In this document: positions 32,302-43,406 of the stretch, in pieces | Layout of the letters: each line of letters starts with the position of its first letter | Numbering within the stretch: the stretch's first letter is position 1 | Source: Rhodothermales bacterium | GTDB lineage: Bacteria; Bacteroidota; Rhodothermia; Rhodothermales; JANQRZ01 | DNA: 64,000 nt | Assembly (NCBI GenBank): GCA_028284265.1 | Contig: JANQRZ010000018.1 | Coordinates: forward strand, 173,385-237,384 | Reading direction: 5' to 3' | The notes under the pieces: model-generated | The model's database searches: none | What the model was told of the DNA's origin: nothing | What the model saw: only the letters and a program-made list of their open reading frames with translations | Made by a program: the position numbers and the translations under genes

Positions 32302-32897
32302 CTACCGGCTGGATACAACCCGTGCTCGGCGATATAGACCAGCACAGCATCGGGAACGAGGTAGCGGACCGAGCACGCCGACCGCAGCAACCGACGGATC
32401 ACCGTGCTCGACGGGTCGAGGAGCGGACGGTCGAGCACGGTGGCGCGGGCCATCACCGCTGGGTCCACGTCCGCAAGGTCGGCACCGGGGCGGGGGTAGA
32501 CGATGAGCGCGACGCGACGCAGAATCTCTTCCGGCTCGCGCCACGACGCGAATTGCGCGAGGCTATCGCCGCCTAGAATGAGATCATACTGCGTGTCGGG
32601 GTTCGACGCCTGTAAGGCGCGGATGGTATCGACCGTGTAGGAGACGCCGCCCTGCTCGATCTCCCAATCCGACACCTCAAAGGCCTTGTTGCCTGCCACT
32701 GCCAATCTTGTCATGGCAAGGCGATGGTGGGCTTCGGTGACGGCGCGCCCCTGCTTGTGAGGAGCAGTCGCCGCCGGAATCCACAGCACCCGGTCCAGCC
32801 CCACCTGATCCCGCGCCGCCTCGGCCACGGCAAGGTGCGCGACGTGCGGCGGGTTGAAGCTCCCCCCAAAAATCCCTACCCGCCGTGCTCCGTCCAT
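32298..32897 (-). CDS. nadD: Nicotinate-nucleotide adenylyltransferase
   Basis: 199 aa from ATG 32897, which overlaps the bamD stop (TGATG). Motifs GIFGGSFNPPHVAHL (about 8-22, HxxH nucleotidyltransferase) and LDPSSTVIRRLL near the C-terminus (family SST-x-IR). It makes deamido-NAD from nicotinate mononucleotide and ATP. Confidence 0.94.
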   Translation of the reverse strand: MDGARRVGIFGGSFNPPHVAHLAVAEAARDQVGLDRVLWIPAATAPHKQGRAVTEAHHRLAMTRLAVAGNKAFEVSDWEIEQGGVSYTVDTIRALQASNPDTQYDLILGGDSLAQFASWREPEEILRRVALIVYPRPGADLADVDPAVMARATVLDRPLLDPSSTVIRRLLRSACSVRYLVPDAVLVYIAEHGLYPAGS

Positions 32898-33703
32898 CAC
32901 CGACTGGCTTGGCTTTCCATCCGCTGGAGTTCGCGCTCGACGATAGCGTACTCGGCTCGGGCCTCGCCGAGGAGTGGGCTTTCCGGGAAAAGCTGGACGA
33001 GCCGGTCGTAGGTGTCAGCAGCCTGCTGATAGCGCTCGGCCTGCCGCGAAGGAATGCTGGCCTCGGCATAGGCTCGGTAGCTCCGCACGGCACCGAGGAG
33101 TGCGTTGTCGGCATACTCGGAATCGGGGTATCGCTCCAGCACGCCTTCGTAGGAGAGCGCAGCGGCCTCGTGCAGTTCGCGCCGCTCGTACAGCTCGGCG
33201 ATCTCGAACTGCTTCTTCGCCAGCTTGGCGCGCAGTTCCTCCGTGTAGCCCGCCAACTCGGCAGCGTGCTCCCCCTCGGGATATTTGCTGAGGTAGAGCC
33301 GGAGATAGGTCAGCGCCGTCTGCGTGTCGGTCTGATCGAGTTGGTACGGCGGTGAGAGGCGGACATAGCTCATCGCCCGGAGGTACTCGCCCTCCTCCAC
33401 CTTCTCATCAGTCCGGTAGAGTTCGACGAAGCGGGTAAACTCGTTGGCCGAGAGGAGGTACTGCTTCGTCTTGAAGTAGGACTGGGCGAGGTAATACTGC
33501 GCGTCAGCGGCACGGGGGTTCGTGCGCCCGAAGTCGAAAACGTGCTGGAAGTATTCGATGGCGCGGTCGTACTTGCCGCGTTCGTAGAGCGCGAAGCCTC
33601 TCTCGAAGGCCTCTTCCGGCGTATCTGACGCGATCCGGTTGCCGCTGGAGCACCCGGCGACGAGCGCGACAAGGAAGAGAAGCAGAATAGATTGACGAAG
33701 CAT
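32897..33703 (-). CDS. bamD: Outer-membrane assembly lipoprotein BamD
   Basis: 268 aa from ATG 33703, lipobox VAGC (Cys18). It carries five TPR-like repeats, the first AFERGFALYERGKYDRAIEYF, then AQYYLAQSYFKTKQYLLSANEF; YQLDQTDTQTAL is typical of BamD. It is part of the BAM complex inserting beta-barrels into the outer membrane. Coupled by overlap to nadD; the upstream gene, also TPR-bearing and envelope-targeted, ends 139 bases away. Confidence 0.9.
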   Translation of the reverse strand: MLRQSILLLFLVALVAGCSSGNRIASDTPEEAFERGFALYERGKYDRAIEYFQHVFDFGRTNPRAADAQYYLAQSYFKTKQYLLSANEFTRFVELYRTDEKVEEGEYLRAMSYVRLSPPYQLDQTDTQTALTYLRLYLSKYPEGEHAAELAGYTEELRAKLAKKQFEIAELYERRELHEAAALSYEGVLERYPDSEYADNALLGAVRSYRAYAEASIPSRQAERYQQAADTYDRLVQLFPESPLLGEARAEYAIVERELQRMESQASR

Positions 33704-33842
33704 CAATTCAGGGGTGGCGGGGAAAGACAGGGGCCGGGTGCAAGAAACCACTACTTGCGCGAAGAGCCTACGCCTGCGGGTTGAAAAGCGCGGGAACTCG
33801 CCGCCGAAGAACGCTGCCCCACAAGGCATTATTGCGACCCAG

Positions 33843-35261
33843 CTACTCCACGACCACGATCTCGCCGTCCTGATAGCCGAGAATGAACATCGCCTCGTTC
33901 ACGTTGCCGCGCCCGAAATCGATCCGGTGGCCCAGACCGGCGTAGGGCGCGGCGCGGCGCAGCAAGTCCGGCAACGACTCTTCGCCCCGGCGCTCCATCA
34001 GGAGGGCAAGGACCATCCGAGCAAGGTCGTACCCTGCAAAGGCGAGCCGGTCCGGCGGAACACCCGCGAGGGCGCGGTAGCGGTCCGCAAACGCCCGGAC
34101 AGCAGCATTGCCTTCGTCAAGGTGGAAGTCAGCAGTAAAGACGGTGCTGTAGGCTCCGGCACGTTGTCTCGAAGGACCGAGCATCCCCCATTCGGTGTTG
34201 CCGAACAGGCGGAGCCGACCGCGTTCGGCAGCGGGCAGCGCAGCATCGAGGCTGCGAAGTGCCCCCCCGGCATGCCCCGCCGCATCGGCTCCGGCAACCG
34301 GCAAATAGAGTGCATCTACCTCACCGAGTGAATCCCCGAGCACGTTGGCTAGCTGGAACCAAGCATCGCCATCGAAGAGCAGTTCGGAAAATGCCACCGC
34401 CCCCCCGATGCGCAGCATCTCCGTCTGGAACGCCTCGGCCATCGTCTCCCCGATGGTCCCAGTCTGTGCCACCACGCCGAAGCTTCCAGGGCGTTGGGCA
34501 GCGGCGTAGCGCGCCATCACTCGGCCCCGCTCGGCAAACGTCGGGTTCGCTTGGAAGACGTACTCCCGCGCCTCCGACACATCCTCTTCTGTGGCGAGCG
34601 GGGCGATGAGGAGGATGCGCTCGCGCTCCGCTGCCTCGCCTGCCGCGACAGCCTCCTCGCTGTAGAGCGGCCCGAGGACGAGTTCGACGCCCGCCCGCCC
34701 GAGACTCTCGACGGCCTGCATCGCGCCGCGCTCCGATCCTTCGGTGTTGCGGAACACCATCCGCACCGGGCGATCAGGCGAGGCTTCATTGTGCACGTCT
34801 ACAGCGAGGCGCACCCCGTTGAAGAGTGCCTGCGAGAAGGCGAGGTCCATCTCGTTCGTCGGCAGCACGACGCCGATGTCGATGGATTCGGGGATAGCCG
34901 CTAGTTCTTCGAGCCGCGACTCGGCTTCGAGGCGGAGGGCTTGAGCGTCGTTGAGGTAGCGGCTGCGCGGATACTCACGGATGAAGTCCGTCATCACCCC
35001 GACGGCATCGGCGAAATCGCCCCCGGCGTAGAGCGCCTTGCCGAGCATCAGGTGCGCCGCTGTCGTCCGCTGGTTGAACTCGACCTCCTCGATCACGCGG
35101 AGGAAAGCATCTGCCGCCTCGTTGTACTGCCCGACCTCGTAGGCCCGCAGCCCTCGGTCGAAAGACGACTCCGCCGTTGGAATCGCCGGAGCCTCAAACG
35201 GCTGGGCAAACGCGGGGACGGCAACAAAGAGGAGCAGGACGAGCAGAGAAGAACACTTCAT
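33843..35261 (-). CDS. Exported TPR plus periplasmic-binding-fold protein (LpoA-like architecture)
   Basis: 472 aa. Signal peptide 1-19 (ending AFA|Q). TPR-like repeats at about 33-115 (FDRGLRAYEVGQYNEAADAF; LMLGKALYAGGDFADAV), then a type I periplasmic-binding fold (about 122-470; IDIGVVLPTNE, LGPLYSEEAVAA, LLIAPLATEEDVS). This order, helical repeats then a Peripla_BP_6-like domain, matches LpoA/LppC, which activates penicillin-binding protein 1A, rather than a transport binding protein; no ABC permease is nearby. The lack of a lipobox differs from LpoA. A role in envelope growth is inferred. Confidence 0.75.
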   Translation of the reverse strand: MKCSSLLVLLLFVAVPAFAQPFEAPAIPTAESSFDRGLRAYEVGQYNEAADAFLRVIEEVEFNQRTTAAHLMLGKALYAGGDFADAVGVMTDFIREYPRSRYLNDAQALRLEAESRLEELAAIPESIDIGVVLPTNEMDLAFSQALFNGVRLAVDVHNEASPDRPVRMVFRNTEGSERGAMQAVESLGRAGVELVLGPLYSEEAVAAGEAAERERILLIAPLATEEDVSEAREYVFQANPTFAERGRVMARYAAAQRPGSFGVVAQTGTIGETMAEAFQTEMLRIGGAVAFSELLFDGDAWFQLANVLGDSLGEVDALYLPVAGADAAGHAGGALRSLDAALPAAERGRLRLFGNTEWGMLGPSRQRAGAYSTVFTADFHLDEGNAAVRAFADRYRALAGVPPDRLAFAGYDLARMVLALLMERRGEESLPDLLRRAAPYAGLGHRIDFGRGNVNEAMFILGYQDGEIVVVE

Positions 35262-35291
35262 CAGACAAGACGTGGTGGATGCGCGGGGAAG

Positions 35292-35681
35292 TTACCTCAT
35301 CGTCCAATTATTCATTCCTGCCCTGATCATCGTGAGAACCATAAGCCACAGTATCCCAAAAGCAGCACTAGCCCAGAACGCTCGTGCCTTCCACTTCGAT
35401 GACTCCCGCTGGCGGAACAGCCAGATTGACGTAGCAATGAGAATAGGGCCATACAAAAAAAGAAGGACCATCCCAATCGACGCTGCTCCTGACCAAGTCC
35501 AAAAGAATCCTGTAAGCAGAAAGAGCAATACACCACCCCAACACAAGAAGAGGCTGAAGTAAACAAATACGATCCAATTAGGCTCTCCTTCTTTTCTCAT
35601 GCGGTGTGCAAGAGCGAGATAAGCCATGAAGCCAAGCGCCGGAACGACGAGATAGATCAGCGAAGGGACGAGATAATCCAT
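35292..35681 (-). CDS. Small multi-pass membrane protein
   Basis: 129 aa with four predicted membrane helices (about 6-25, 38-60, 64-85, 100-120) and basic loops (HRMRKEGE). Base composition is clearly less GC-rich than guaA and the LpoA-like gene on either side, suggesting different history. No family recognised. It follows guaA by 12 bases on the same strand. Confidence 0.6.
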   Translation of the reverse strand: MDYLVPSLIYLVVPALGFMAYLALAHRMRKEGEPNWIVFVYFSLFLCWGGVLLFLLTGFFWTWSGAASIGMVLLFLYGPILIATSIWLFRQRESSKWKARAFWASAAFGILWLMVLTMIRAGMNNWTMR

Positions 35682-35693
35682 AACGCACTGTCC

Positions 35694-37262
<1,569 letters not shown>

Positions 37263-37282
37263 GGCGGGGCATAATTAAATGA

Positions 37283-37313
37283 CGTAGGGGCGACGCGGCG
37301 CGCCACCCCTACG
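37283..37313. repeat. Palindromic repeat CGTAGGGG...CCCCTACG between gcvH and guaA
   Basis: Eight-bp perfect arms enclose a 15-base GC-rich loop with CGACGCGGCG. Short GTAGGGGCG-type palindromes recur in intergenic gaps of other bacteria (recalled). No T-run follows it closely on either strand, so it is listed as a repeat rather than a terminator. Confidence 0.6.
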
Positions 37314-37340
37314 GGACCTTGGTCAGAAGATACGGTATGC

Positions 37341-37727
37341 TCAGGCGTCCGCGCCGATCATGTGCTTGTAGGCAGCGGCGTCCATCAGGGCGTCGACCTC
37401 GGAGGCATCGCTCGGCTCCATCTTGATCAGCCACCCCTCGCCATAGGGGTCTTGGTTGACCGTCTCCGGCGCGGCATCCAATGCCTCGTTGATCGCGGTC
37501 ACGGTCCCGGCGACGGGGAGGAACAGGTCGGACACCGTCTTGACGGCCTCGATGGTGCCAAAGATGCCCTCAGCATCACCCTCGAAATCTTCTTCCAACT
37601 CGACGAAGACGATGTCGCCTAGCTCCTGCTGGGCATAGTCGGTGATGCCGACGGTGGCGATGCCATCATCGCCAAGGCGGACCCACTCGTGTTCGTTGGT
37701 GTAGCGGCAGTCGTCGGGGAAGGTCAT
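37341..37727 (-). CDS. gcvH: Glycine cleavage system H protein
   Basis: 128 aa from ATG 37727. Lipoyl-lysine is Lys63 in TIEAVKTVSD; N-terminal YTNEHEWVRL and C-terminal GEGWLIKM are family motifs. It shuttles the aminomethyl group between P, T and L proteins, which are not in the window. It sits downstream of accC, separated by a repeat; neither neighbour is functionally linked except through lipoyl/biotinyl-type swinging arms. Confidence 0.95.
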   Translation of the reverse strand: MTFPDDCRYTNEHEWVRLGDDGIATVGITDYAQQELGDIVFVELEEDFEGDAEGIFGTIEAVKTVSDLFLPVAGTVTAINEALDAAPETVNQDPYGEGWLIKMEPSDASEVDALMDAAAYKHMIGADA

Positions 37728-37736
37728 GTCAATGGC

Positions 37737-37804
37737 TGATTGGGTGAATGAGTGAATGGCTGATTGGATAGCATGAATCACCCAATCGGAGAATCACCCG
37801 ATCA
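37737..37804. repeat. Interspersed repeat of the GATTGGGTGA type between accC and gcvH
   Basis: A perfect 10-bp inverted pair GATTGGGTGA (37738-37747) / TCACCCAATC (37778-37787), with further related words GGCTGATTGG and GATCACTCAC. It begins 10 bases after the gcvH ATG side and includes the accC TGA (37802-37804). It is less GC-rich than the flanks. Confidence 0.6.
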
Positions 37805-39154
37805 CTCACTGGTTTGGGGCTGGAGTTGGAAGTTGGCGAGGAAGCCCGTGTCGAACTGGCCCGCCTGGAAACGCTCGTCGTCCATCAGTTGGCGGTGGAA
37901 CGGGATGGTCGTCTTGATCCCGTCGATCACGAACTCGTCGAGGGCGCGGCGCATCTTGCGGATGGCGTGCTCGCGGTCCTTGCCGCGCACGATGAGCTTG
38001 GCGACGAGCGAGTCGTAGTTCGGCGGAATCCGGTACCCGGCGTAGATGTGGGTATCAACGCGGACGCCGTGGCCCTTGGGCGTGTGAAGACCAAGGATGG
38101 TGCCCGGCGAGGGCGAGAAGTTGCGGTACGGGTCCTCGGCGTTGATCCGGCACTCGATGGAGTGGCCTTCGAGGATCACATCGCGCGGCGTGAGCTTCGC
38201 CCCATTGGCGACGGCGATCTGCATCTCGATCAGGTCGGTGTCGGTCACTTCCTCCGTGACCGGGTGCTCGACCTGAATGCGGGTGTTCATCTCCATGAAG
38301 TAGAAGTTGCCGTGCTTGTCGAGGAGGAACTCGACCGTGCCTGCCCCGCTGTAGTCGACGGCGAGCGCGCCCGCAATCGCGGCCTCGCCCATCTTGGCGC
38401 GGAGGTCGGCATCGACGACGGGCGACGGGGCCTCTTCGAGCAACTTCTGGTGGCGACGCTGGATCGAGCACTCGCGCTCGCCGAAGTGGAGCGCCGTGCC
38501 CTGCCCGTCGCCCATGAGTTGGACCTCAATGTGGCGTGGCTCTTCGACAAACTTTTCGAGGTAGACCGCGCCGTTGCCGAATGCAGCCTTCGCCTCGGAC
38601 CCGGCAGCGACGAACTGCTTCTCGAACTCGGCCTCGTCGTGGGCGAGGCGCATCCCGCGTCCCCCACCGCCCGCCGACGCTTTAATCATCACCGGATAGC
38701 CGATCTCGGCAGCGATCTTTTTGCCTTCCTTCACCGATTCGATCTCGCCCTCCGAACCGGGCACGACGGGCACCCCGGCGGCGCGCATCGTCTCCTTCGC
38801 CACACTCTTGTCGCCCATCTTGCTGATGGTCTCGGGGCTGGGGCCGATGAAGATGATGTCGTTGTCGGCGCAGATCGCGGCGAACTCGGCGTTCTCCGAG
38901 AGGAAGCCGTAGCCGGGATGGATGGCATCGGCCCCCGTGACCTCGGCGGCGGCGATGATGCGGTCCACGCGGAGGTAGCTCTCAGCGCTCGGCGGCGGGC
39001 CGATGCAGACGGCCTCATCGGCAAAGCGGACGGCGAGCGATTCCCGGTCGGCGGTCGAGTAGACGGCGACGGTTTTCAGCCCGATCTCGCGGCAGGTGCG
39101 GATGACGCGGAGCGCTATCTCGCCCCGGTTGGCGATGAGGACTTTCTTGATCAC
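37802..39154 (-). CDS. accC: Acetyl-CoA carboxylase, biotin carboxylase subunit
   Basis: 450 aa with a GTG start at 39154 giving (M)[18 protein letters not shown]; upstream in-frame codons are Ser/Pro-rich noise. Biotin carboxylase with [21 protein letters not shown] (ATP-grasp Gly-loop, about 159-169), [10 protein letters not shown] and the catalytic [14 protein letters not shown]. Family length. It carboxylates biotin on AccB. Operon order is efp-accB-accC, usual in many bacteria; the stop lies in a repeat. Confidence 0.95.
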   Translation of the reverse strand: MIKKVLIANRGEIALRVIRTCREIGLKTVAVYSTADRESLAVRFADEAVCIGPPPSAESYLRVDRIIAAAEVTGADAIHPGYGFLSENAEFAAICADNDIIFIGPSPETISKMGDKSVAKETMRAAGVPVVPGSEGEIESVKEGKKIAAEIGYPVMIKASAGGGGRGMRLAHDEAEFEKQFVAAGSEAKAAFGNGAVYLEKFVEEPRHIEVQLMGDGQGTALHFGERECSIQRRHQKLLEEAPSPVVDADLRAKMGEAAIAGALAVDYSGAGTVEFLLDKHGNFYFMEMNTRIQVEHPVTEEVTDTDLIEMQIAVANGAKLTPRDVILEGHSIECRINAEDPYRNFSPSPGTILGLHTPKGHGVRVDTHIYAGYRIPPNYDSLVAKLIVRGKDREHAIRKMRRALDEFVIDGIKTTIPFHRQLMDDERFQAGQFDTGFLANFQLQPQTSE

Positions 39155-39203
39155 GCGGCGGTGGGGTGAGAGGGGTGAAACAGGCAGAAGCGATCCGCTG
39201 CTC

Positions 39204-39782
<579 letters not shown>

Positions 39783-39831
39783 GATGGGTGAGGGTGAGGC
39801 GGGCCTTAGGTGAGAAAGATTCGGGAGTCGG

Positions 39832-40401
39832 TTAGTTCGCGCTGACGCGGGTGAGGTACGCGCCAGAGGCGGTATCGACCCGCACGACATCGCCCTCGTT
39901 GATGAAGAGAGGAACGTTGATCGTGGCACCACTTTCGAGCGTGGCAGGCTTGGTCGCGCCCGTCGCCGTATCGCCTTTCATGCCCGGCTCGGTCTGAGCC
40001 ACGAGGAGTTCCACCTGCTGCGGGATTTCGACGGCGAGCGACTCGCCGGTCTGGGCATGGACGATCAGGTCTACGTCGCCGCCTTCCTTGATGAACCCGC
40101 GCCCCTCGACGCTGCCCGCAGGCAACGTGGTCTGCTCGTAGGACTCGGTGTTCATCAGGTGCAGACCGAGGTCGTCCTCGTAGAGAAACTGGTAGGCGTG
40201 CCGCTCGACGCGGGCCTCCTCCACCTTCTCGCCGGCCCGGAACGTGTTGTCCACGATCTTTCCGTTGCGGACGTTCTTGAGCTTGGTGCGGACGAACGCC
40301 CCGCCCTTGCCAGGCTTGACGTGCTGGAACTCGATGATTTGCCACACATCGCCGTTCCAGATGAAGGTGTAGCCGTTGCGAAAGTCTTGCGTAGAGGCCA
40401 T
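39832..40401 (-). CDS. efp: Translation elongation factor P
   Basis: 189 aa, three-domain EF-P. The modified lysine position is Lys32 in the loop KPGKGGAF; the C-terminal signature [16 protein letters not shown] is present. EF-P relieves stalling at polyproline, plausibly useful for the Pro-rich AccB linker next door. No EpmA- or EarP-type modification enzyme is in the window. It heads efp-accB-accC. Confidence 0.96.
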   Translation of the reverse strand: MASTQDFRNGYTFIWNGDVWQIIEFQHVKPGKGGAFVRTKLKNVRNGKIVDNTFRAGEKVEEARVERHAYQFLYEDDLGLHLMNTESYEQTTLPAGSVEGRGFIKEGGDVDLIVHAQTGESLAVEIPQQVELLVAQTEPGMKGDTATGATKPATLESGATINVPLFINEGDVVRVDTASGAYLTRVSAN

Positions 40402-40503
40402 AGAGGGAAATCAGAAAGGGAAAACGAAGAGACAGGCACAGGGATGAAAATATACCCTGCCCGTCACATTCCTGTCAATCGCAGACCGGGGCGATCCACG
40501 AAG

Positions 40504-40539
40504 AAGGGGCCTTGCCAGCGTCAACCGGCAAGGCCCCTT
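40504..40539 (-). terminator. Intrinsic terminator after the T9SS PA-domain gene
   Basis: A 13-bp perfect stem AAGGGGCCTTGCC/GGCAAGGCCCCTT with a 10-base loop, followed on the minus strand by CTTCTTCG. It lies 58 bases after the stop at 40597. Confidence 0.7.
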
Positions 40540-40596
40540 ATGTCAGACTCGGCTCAGGCAGCGCGCGAGGCGTGCTGAACCGGCGTCAACCATGTA

Positions 40597-42207
40597 CTAG
40601 CGTACGATGGTGAACTGCTGCGAGAGCTGCGTCGCACCAGCCTCGAGACGGTAGACGTACACACCGCTCGGGAGGTTGGCAGCGTCGAACTCGACGCTCT
40701 GCGGACCGGCTTGGCGCGTGCCGTCCACGAGCACCGCGACCTCACGGCCGAGCACGTCGTAGACCACGAGGCTCACGTCCTGGGCGGTCGGAAGCTCGAA
40801 GCCGATCGTCGTCTTGGACGAGAACGGGTTCGGGTAGGCCGACTCAAGGACGAACGTGCCTGCTGCCGTCGTCTCTTCAACGGCTACCGTACCACCGATG
40901 GCGTCCGCAGCAGCCGTGTTTGCGAGCAAGGCCGTTTCGTCGGCACCCGCCACGATGGCGAACCGGATGACTTTCGACTCACCAGCAGCCATATCGAACG
41001 GGCCAGCGCCGACGACCGTTGCACGCTCGGCCGGATCGGCACCCGGTGCCACATTCATCGTCATGGCGTCGAACAACTGGGCGTCGTCACCACCGCTTGC
41101 GTCAGCGCTGTAGCCGGAGAGGTCGTCCGTGAGCGACGCAAGGCCGAAGTACGAAGTGCCTTCCAATGCATCGAAGACATAAACGGCATTGTTTTCTGCA
41201 TTGAAGCCTGCGTTGTCGTCAACCGAGGTCGTACCCGCGTCGAAGTCAGCGAACATCCCGAGGTAGACATCATCGAGCGGGCCGCCGGAGGCGTTGGTGA
41301 CGTTCATGTCGTAGATGATGAAACCATCGTAGGCATAGCCCGACATCGTGACGTCCACGTTGGCAGACGAGAATGTCGTCTGGGCACCAGCCTCAGCACC
41401 GCTGAACGGATCTGCGAACGGAGCCGACAGCACGGTGGCCGTTCCGGTTTCATACTCAGACGCACCGTCATACGGGTTGCCCGTCACGTCGCCACCAATG
41501 CCGACAAGCGCCGTACCGACAAAGAGGCCTTGCTCACCGTTGAACGTGAAGCCGAGACCATTGCCGAAGGAGAAGTCGTTGCCGATGAAGCCGTCGTTGA
41601 AAATCGTCGACTGCGTCGTCGTGCCTTCGATGTTGGCCGGGGCCGGCGGCGGCGGCGGCTCGACGCAACTGTCCTCAGAAATGCAGGAGAGCGTCGCCGG
41701 CTCACCGAACTTGATGTCGGTCTCGATGGCGAGGTGGCTCCGGTAGGAGACGAAGGCAGCGGGGATGTTGCAACCACCGGCCGGCGGCTCGCCTTCGATC
41801 GTGCAGTCACCGCCCATGAAGACGAGCGTGAAGTCTTCCGGCGGCTCGTTGCGGTCGTCGTTATGCACCACGACGGCCACGGCACCGGCAGCAGCAGCGT
41901 TCTGGACCTTCAGGACGAAGGCGCACGAGCCGCGCGAGACCCAAGCGATGTTGCCAGCGACATCGTCGCCGTTGACGAGCGGATCACAGCCCTGATCGGC
42001 AGGTGCCGTGGTGCCGTCGCCTTCAACCGGGACCAGCGGGAGCGGCCCGATGTCCTCGCCGAAGGTGAACTGGGCACCGAAGTTGGCTTCCCAGGCACCG
42101 TACTCAGCGCCACCGATGATGACGTTGAGGCTGTCCTGCGCGAGGGCAGCGGACGGCGCAAGCGCGAGCATCAGCAGCGCGATAAAGAAGTAGCGGAAGG
42201 TTTTCAT
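40597..42207 (-). CDS. Secreted PA-domain protein with T9SS type A sorting domain
   Basis: 536 aa from ATG 42207. Signal peptide 1-24 (ending ALA|Q). A protease-associated (PA) domain covers about 70-165 ([28 protein letters not shown], with paired Cys). A Pro stretch and a beta-rich middle (about 190-450) follow. The last ~80 residues are a sorting domain: [44 protein letters not shown]. The PA domain usually accompanies peptidases, but no catalytic domain is visible, so it may bind peptides or act as a surface adhesin. Upstream, TTGCGT and TATCAT about 18 bases apart may form its promoter (about 42310-42345, minus). Confidence 0.87.
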   Translation of the reverse strand: MKTFRYFFIALLMLALAPSAALAQDSLNVIIGGAEYGAWEANFGAQFTFGEDIGPLPLVPVEGDGTTAPADQGCDPLVNGDDVAGNIAWVSRGSCAFVLKVQNAAAAGAVAVVVHNDDRNEPPEDFTLVFMGGDCTIEGEPPAGGCNIPAAFVSYRSHLAIETDIKFGEPATLSCISEDSCVEPPPPPAPANIEGTTTQSTIFNDGFIGNDFSFGNGLGFTFNGEQGLFVGTALVGIGGDVTGNPYDGASEYETGTATVLSAPFADPFSGAEAGAQTTFSSANVDVTMSGYAYDGFIIYDMNVTNASGGPLDDVYLGMFADFDAGTTSVDDNAGFNAENNAVYVFDALEGTSYFGLASLTDDLSGYSADASGGDDAQLFDAMTMNVAPGADPAERATVVGAGPFDMAAGESKVIRFAIVAGADETALLANTAAADAIGGTVAVEETTAAGTFVLESAYPNPFSSKTTIGFELPTAQDVSLVVYDVLGREVAVLVDGTRQAGPQSVEFDAANLPSGVYVYRLEAGATQLSQQFTIVR

Positions 42208-42577
42208 AGCGGATTGCGTTGGTGAGTGGTGTTTACGGAGTGCCCTTCCATCTCCGGCGACACAGGCGCGGGGAGAAGGTGGTGGAGCGTAAACAGGGCA
42301 ACAGAATCCATGATACGGGTACGCTGGGCGAATACGCAAGCCTTTTTTGCAACTTCAAGGGAGAAGACCACGCATGTTTTGACTATACCCTAACCTTCCA
42401 CTTCAGACTCTAACTGCCCGTCCGCGTAGGGCTATTGCACCAGGCGACCTAGCGTCCTTGCGCTCACTCCAACTGAGCCACCCACTCGTCCGACATGACT
42501 TCCGTTCACTCCTCGGCATTCGGGGCGGCGTTTCGGTCGGCGACCTGCTTACAGCCAGACTCGACGCCGCGCATCGT
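42208..42577. other. Intergenic gap with possible promoter and two tiny ORFs
   Basis: A 370-base gap. It holds the likely minus-strand promoter of the PA-domain gene. On the minus strand just after the upstream gene are two very short ORFs of 22 and 10 codons (starting near 42573 and 42496), which look like remnants rather than genes. No RNA gene is recognised. Confidence 0.4.
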
Positions 42578-43279
42578 CTAGCAGTCTCCCAGTGCCCCAC
42601 CTACCGCGAGGTACTGCAATAGCTTTCGCTTCGCCACAGGGAGGATGGTGGCCTCAACAGGAAAGTCGAGGTCTGTCGCCAGCCGGTATGTAGCCGGGGT
42701 CGGTAAGTCCGGGTGCTGAGCGATGAGGCGCTGCTTGAGGTCGTGCGGCGGCGCATCTGCTGGGGCTTGTCCGATGACGGCAGTCCGCAGGCTGCGGAAC
42801 CGCTCGTCGTGGCGCGTAAAAATCGACACAGCGTAGCGCAGAATGCGCAGGGCACCGCTATCCGGAATCAGCAGGTAGCCTTCGTCCTGATACGACGGAA
42901 CAATCCCCACGGCCTCAACCTCCGTGTGCTCGTCCACAAAGTCGAAAATGGCCCGCCCCTCTTCGATCACGTCCTCGATGAGCGGTGAGGCCCACTCAAT
43001 CAGGGTCTCAAAAAGAAACGCCGGTTCGTCCGTCGGCTCATAGCGCAGCGCGCCTTGGTTCAGATCGATCCCGGTAATCTGACCGCGCCCGCGCAGTACC
43101 TCCGACTCGCCCGTAACCTCCTGCATCGCCTCGTGGAGATGAATTAGGTCGGCGAGGTGGGGATAGACGTGGTTTTCGCCGAAGGCGCGGCGTGCTTCCT
43201 GAAGACCGTGAAGCACCCGGTAGCGGGCAGACTCTTCGTCGTGGGCGCTGGTAAACAGGGCGAGATCAAGCGAGGGCAT
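42578..43279 (-). CDS. Conserved-looking soluble protein of unknown function
   Basis: 233 aa from ATG 43279, the first start after a strong terminator; the long open frame upstream is antisense noise over the lipoprotein gene. It is acidic and mostly helical at the N-terminus (ARYRVLHGLQEARRAFGENHVYPHLADLIHLHEAM). The mid-part reads GQITGIDLNQGALRYEP and the rest is alpha/beta. No signal peptide or membrane segment. No family recognised. Confidence 0.7.
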   Translation of the reverse strand: MPSLDLALFTSAHDEESARYRVLHGLQEARRAFGENHVYPHLADLIHLHEAMQEVTGESEVLRGRGQITGIDLNQGALRYEPTDEPAFLFETLIEWASPLIEDVIEEGRAIFDFVDEHTEVEAVGIVPSYQDEGYLLIPDSGALRILRYAVSIFTRHDERFRSLRTAVIGQAPADAPPHDLKQRLIAQHPDLPTPATYRLATDLDFPVEATILPVAKRKLLQYLAVGGALGDC

Positions 43280-43343
43280 GGTAAAGACATCGGCTGATGA
43301 TTGCTTCACCGAACCTTCGCAAATAACCTGCCAGCGTAAAGGC

Positions 43344-43383
43344 AAAAAAGCGCGGGGACGGCAGCGGATGCCGTCCCCGCGCT
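43344..43383 (-). terminator. Intrinsic terminator after the 43407-44225 lipoprotein gene
   Basis: A perfect 15-bp stem AGCGCGGGGACGGCA/TGCCGTCCCCGCGCT with a 5-base loop; on the minus strand it is followed by TTTTTT. The strongest terminator in the window. Confidence 0.92.
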
Positions 43384-43406
43384 GATGATGCAGGATTTGG
43401 GTGACG

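Noticed and set aside
30843..32576. Long plus-strand ORF (577 codons) across nagZ and nadD
   Set aside because: Antisense to nagZ with its KHFPGHG motif; no recognisable domain.
40711..42225. Plus-strand ORF (504 codons) across the PA-domain T9SS gene
   Set aside because: Mirror of a gene with signal peptide, PA domain and sorting domain; the translation is Arg/Val/Glu-rich noise.
42403..42577. Two or three tiny minus-strand ORFs (10-65 codons) after the unknown 233-aa gene
   Set aside because: No consistent start signal or composition; most likely chance or remnants.
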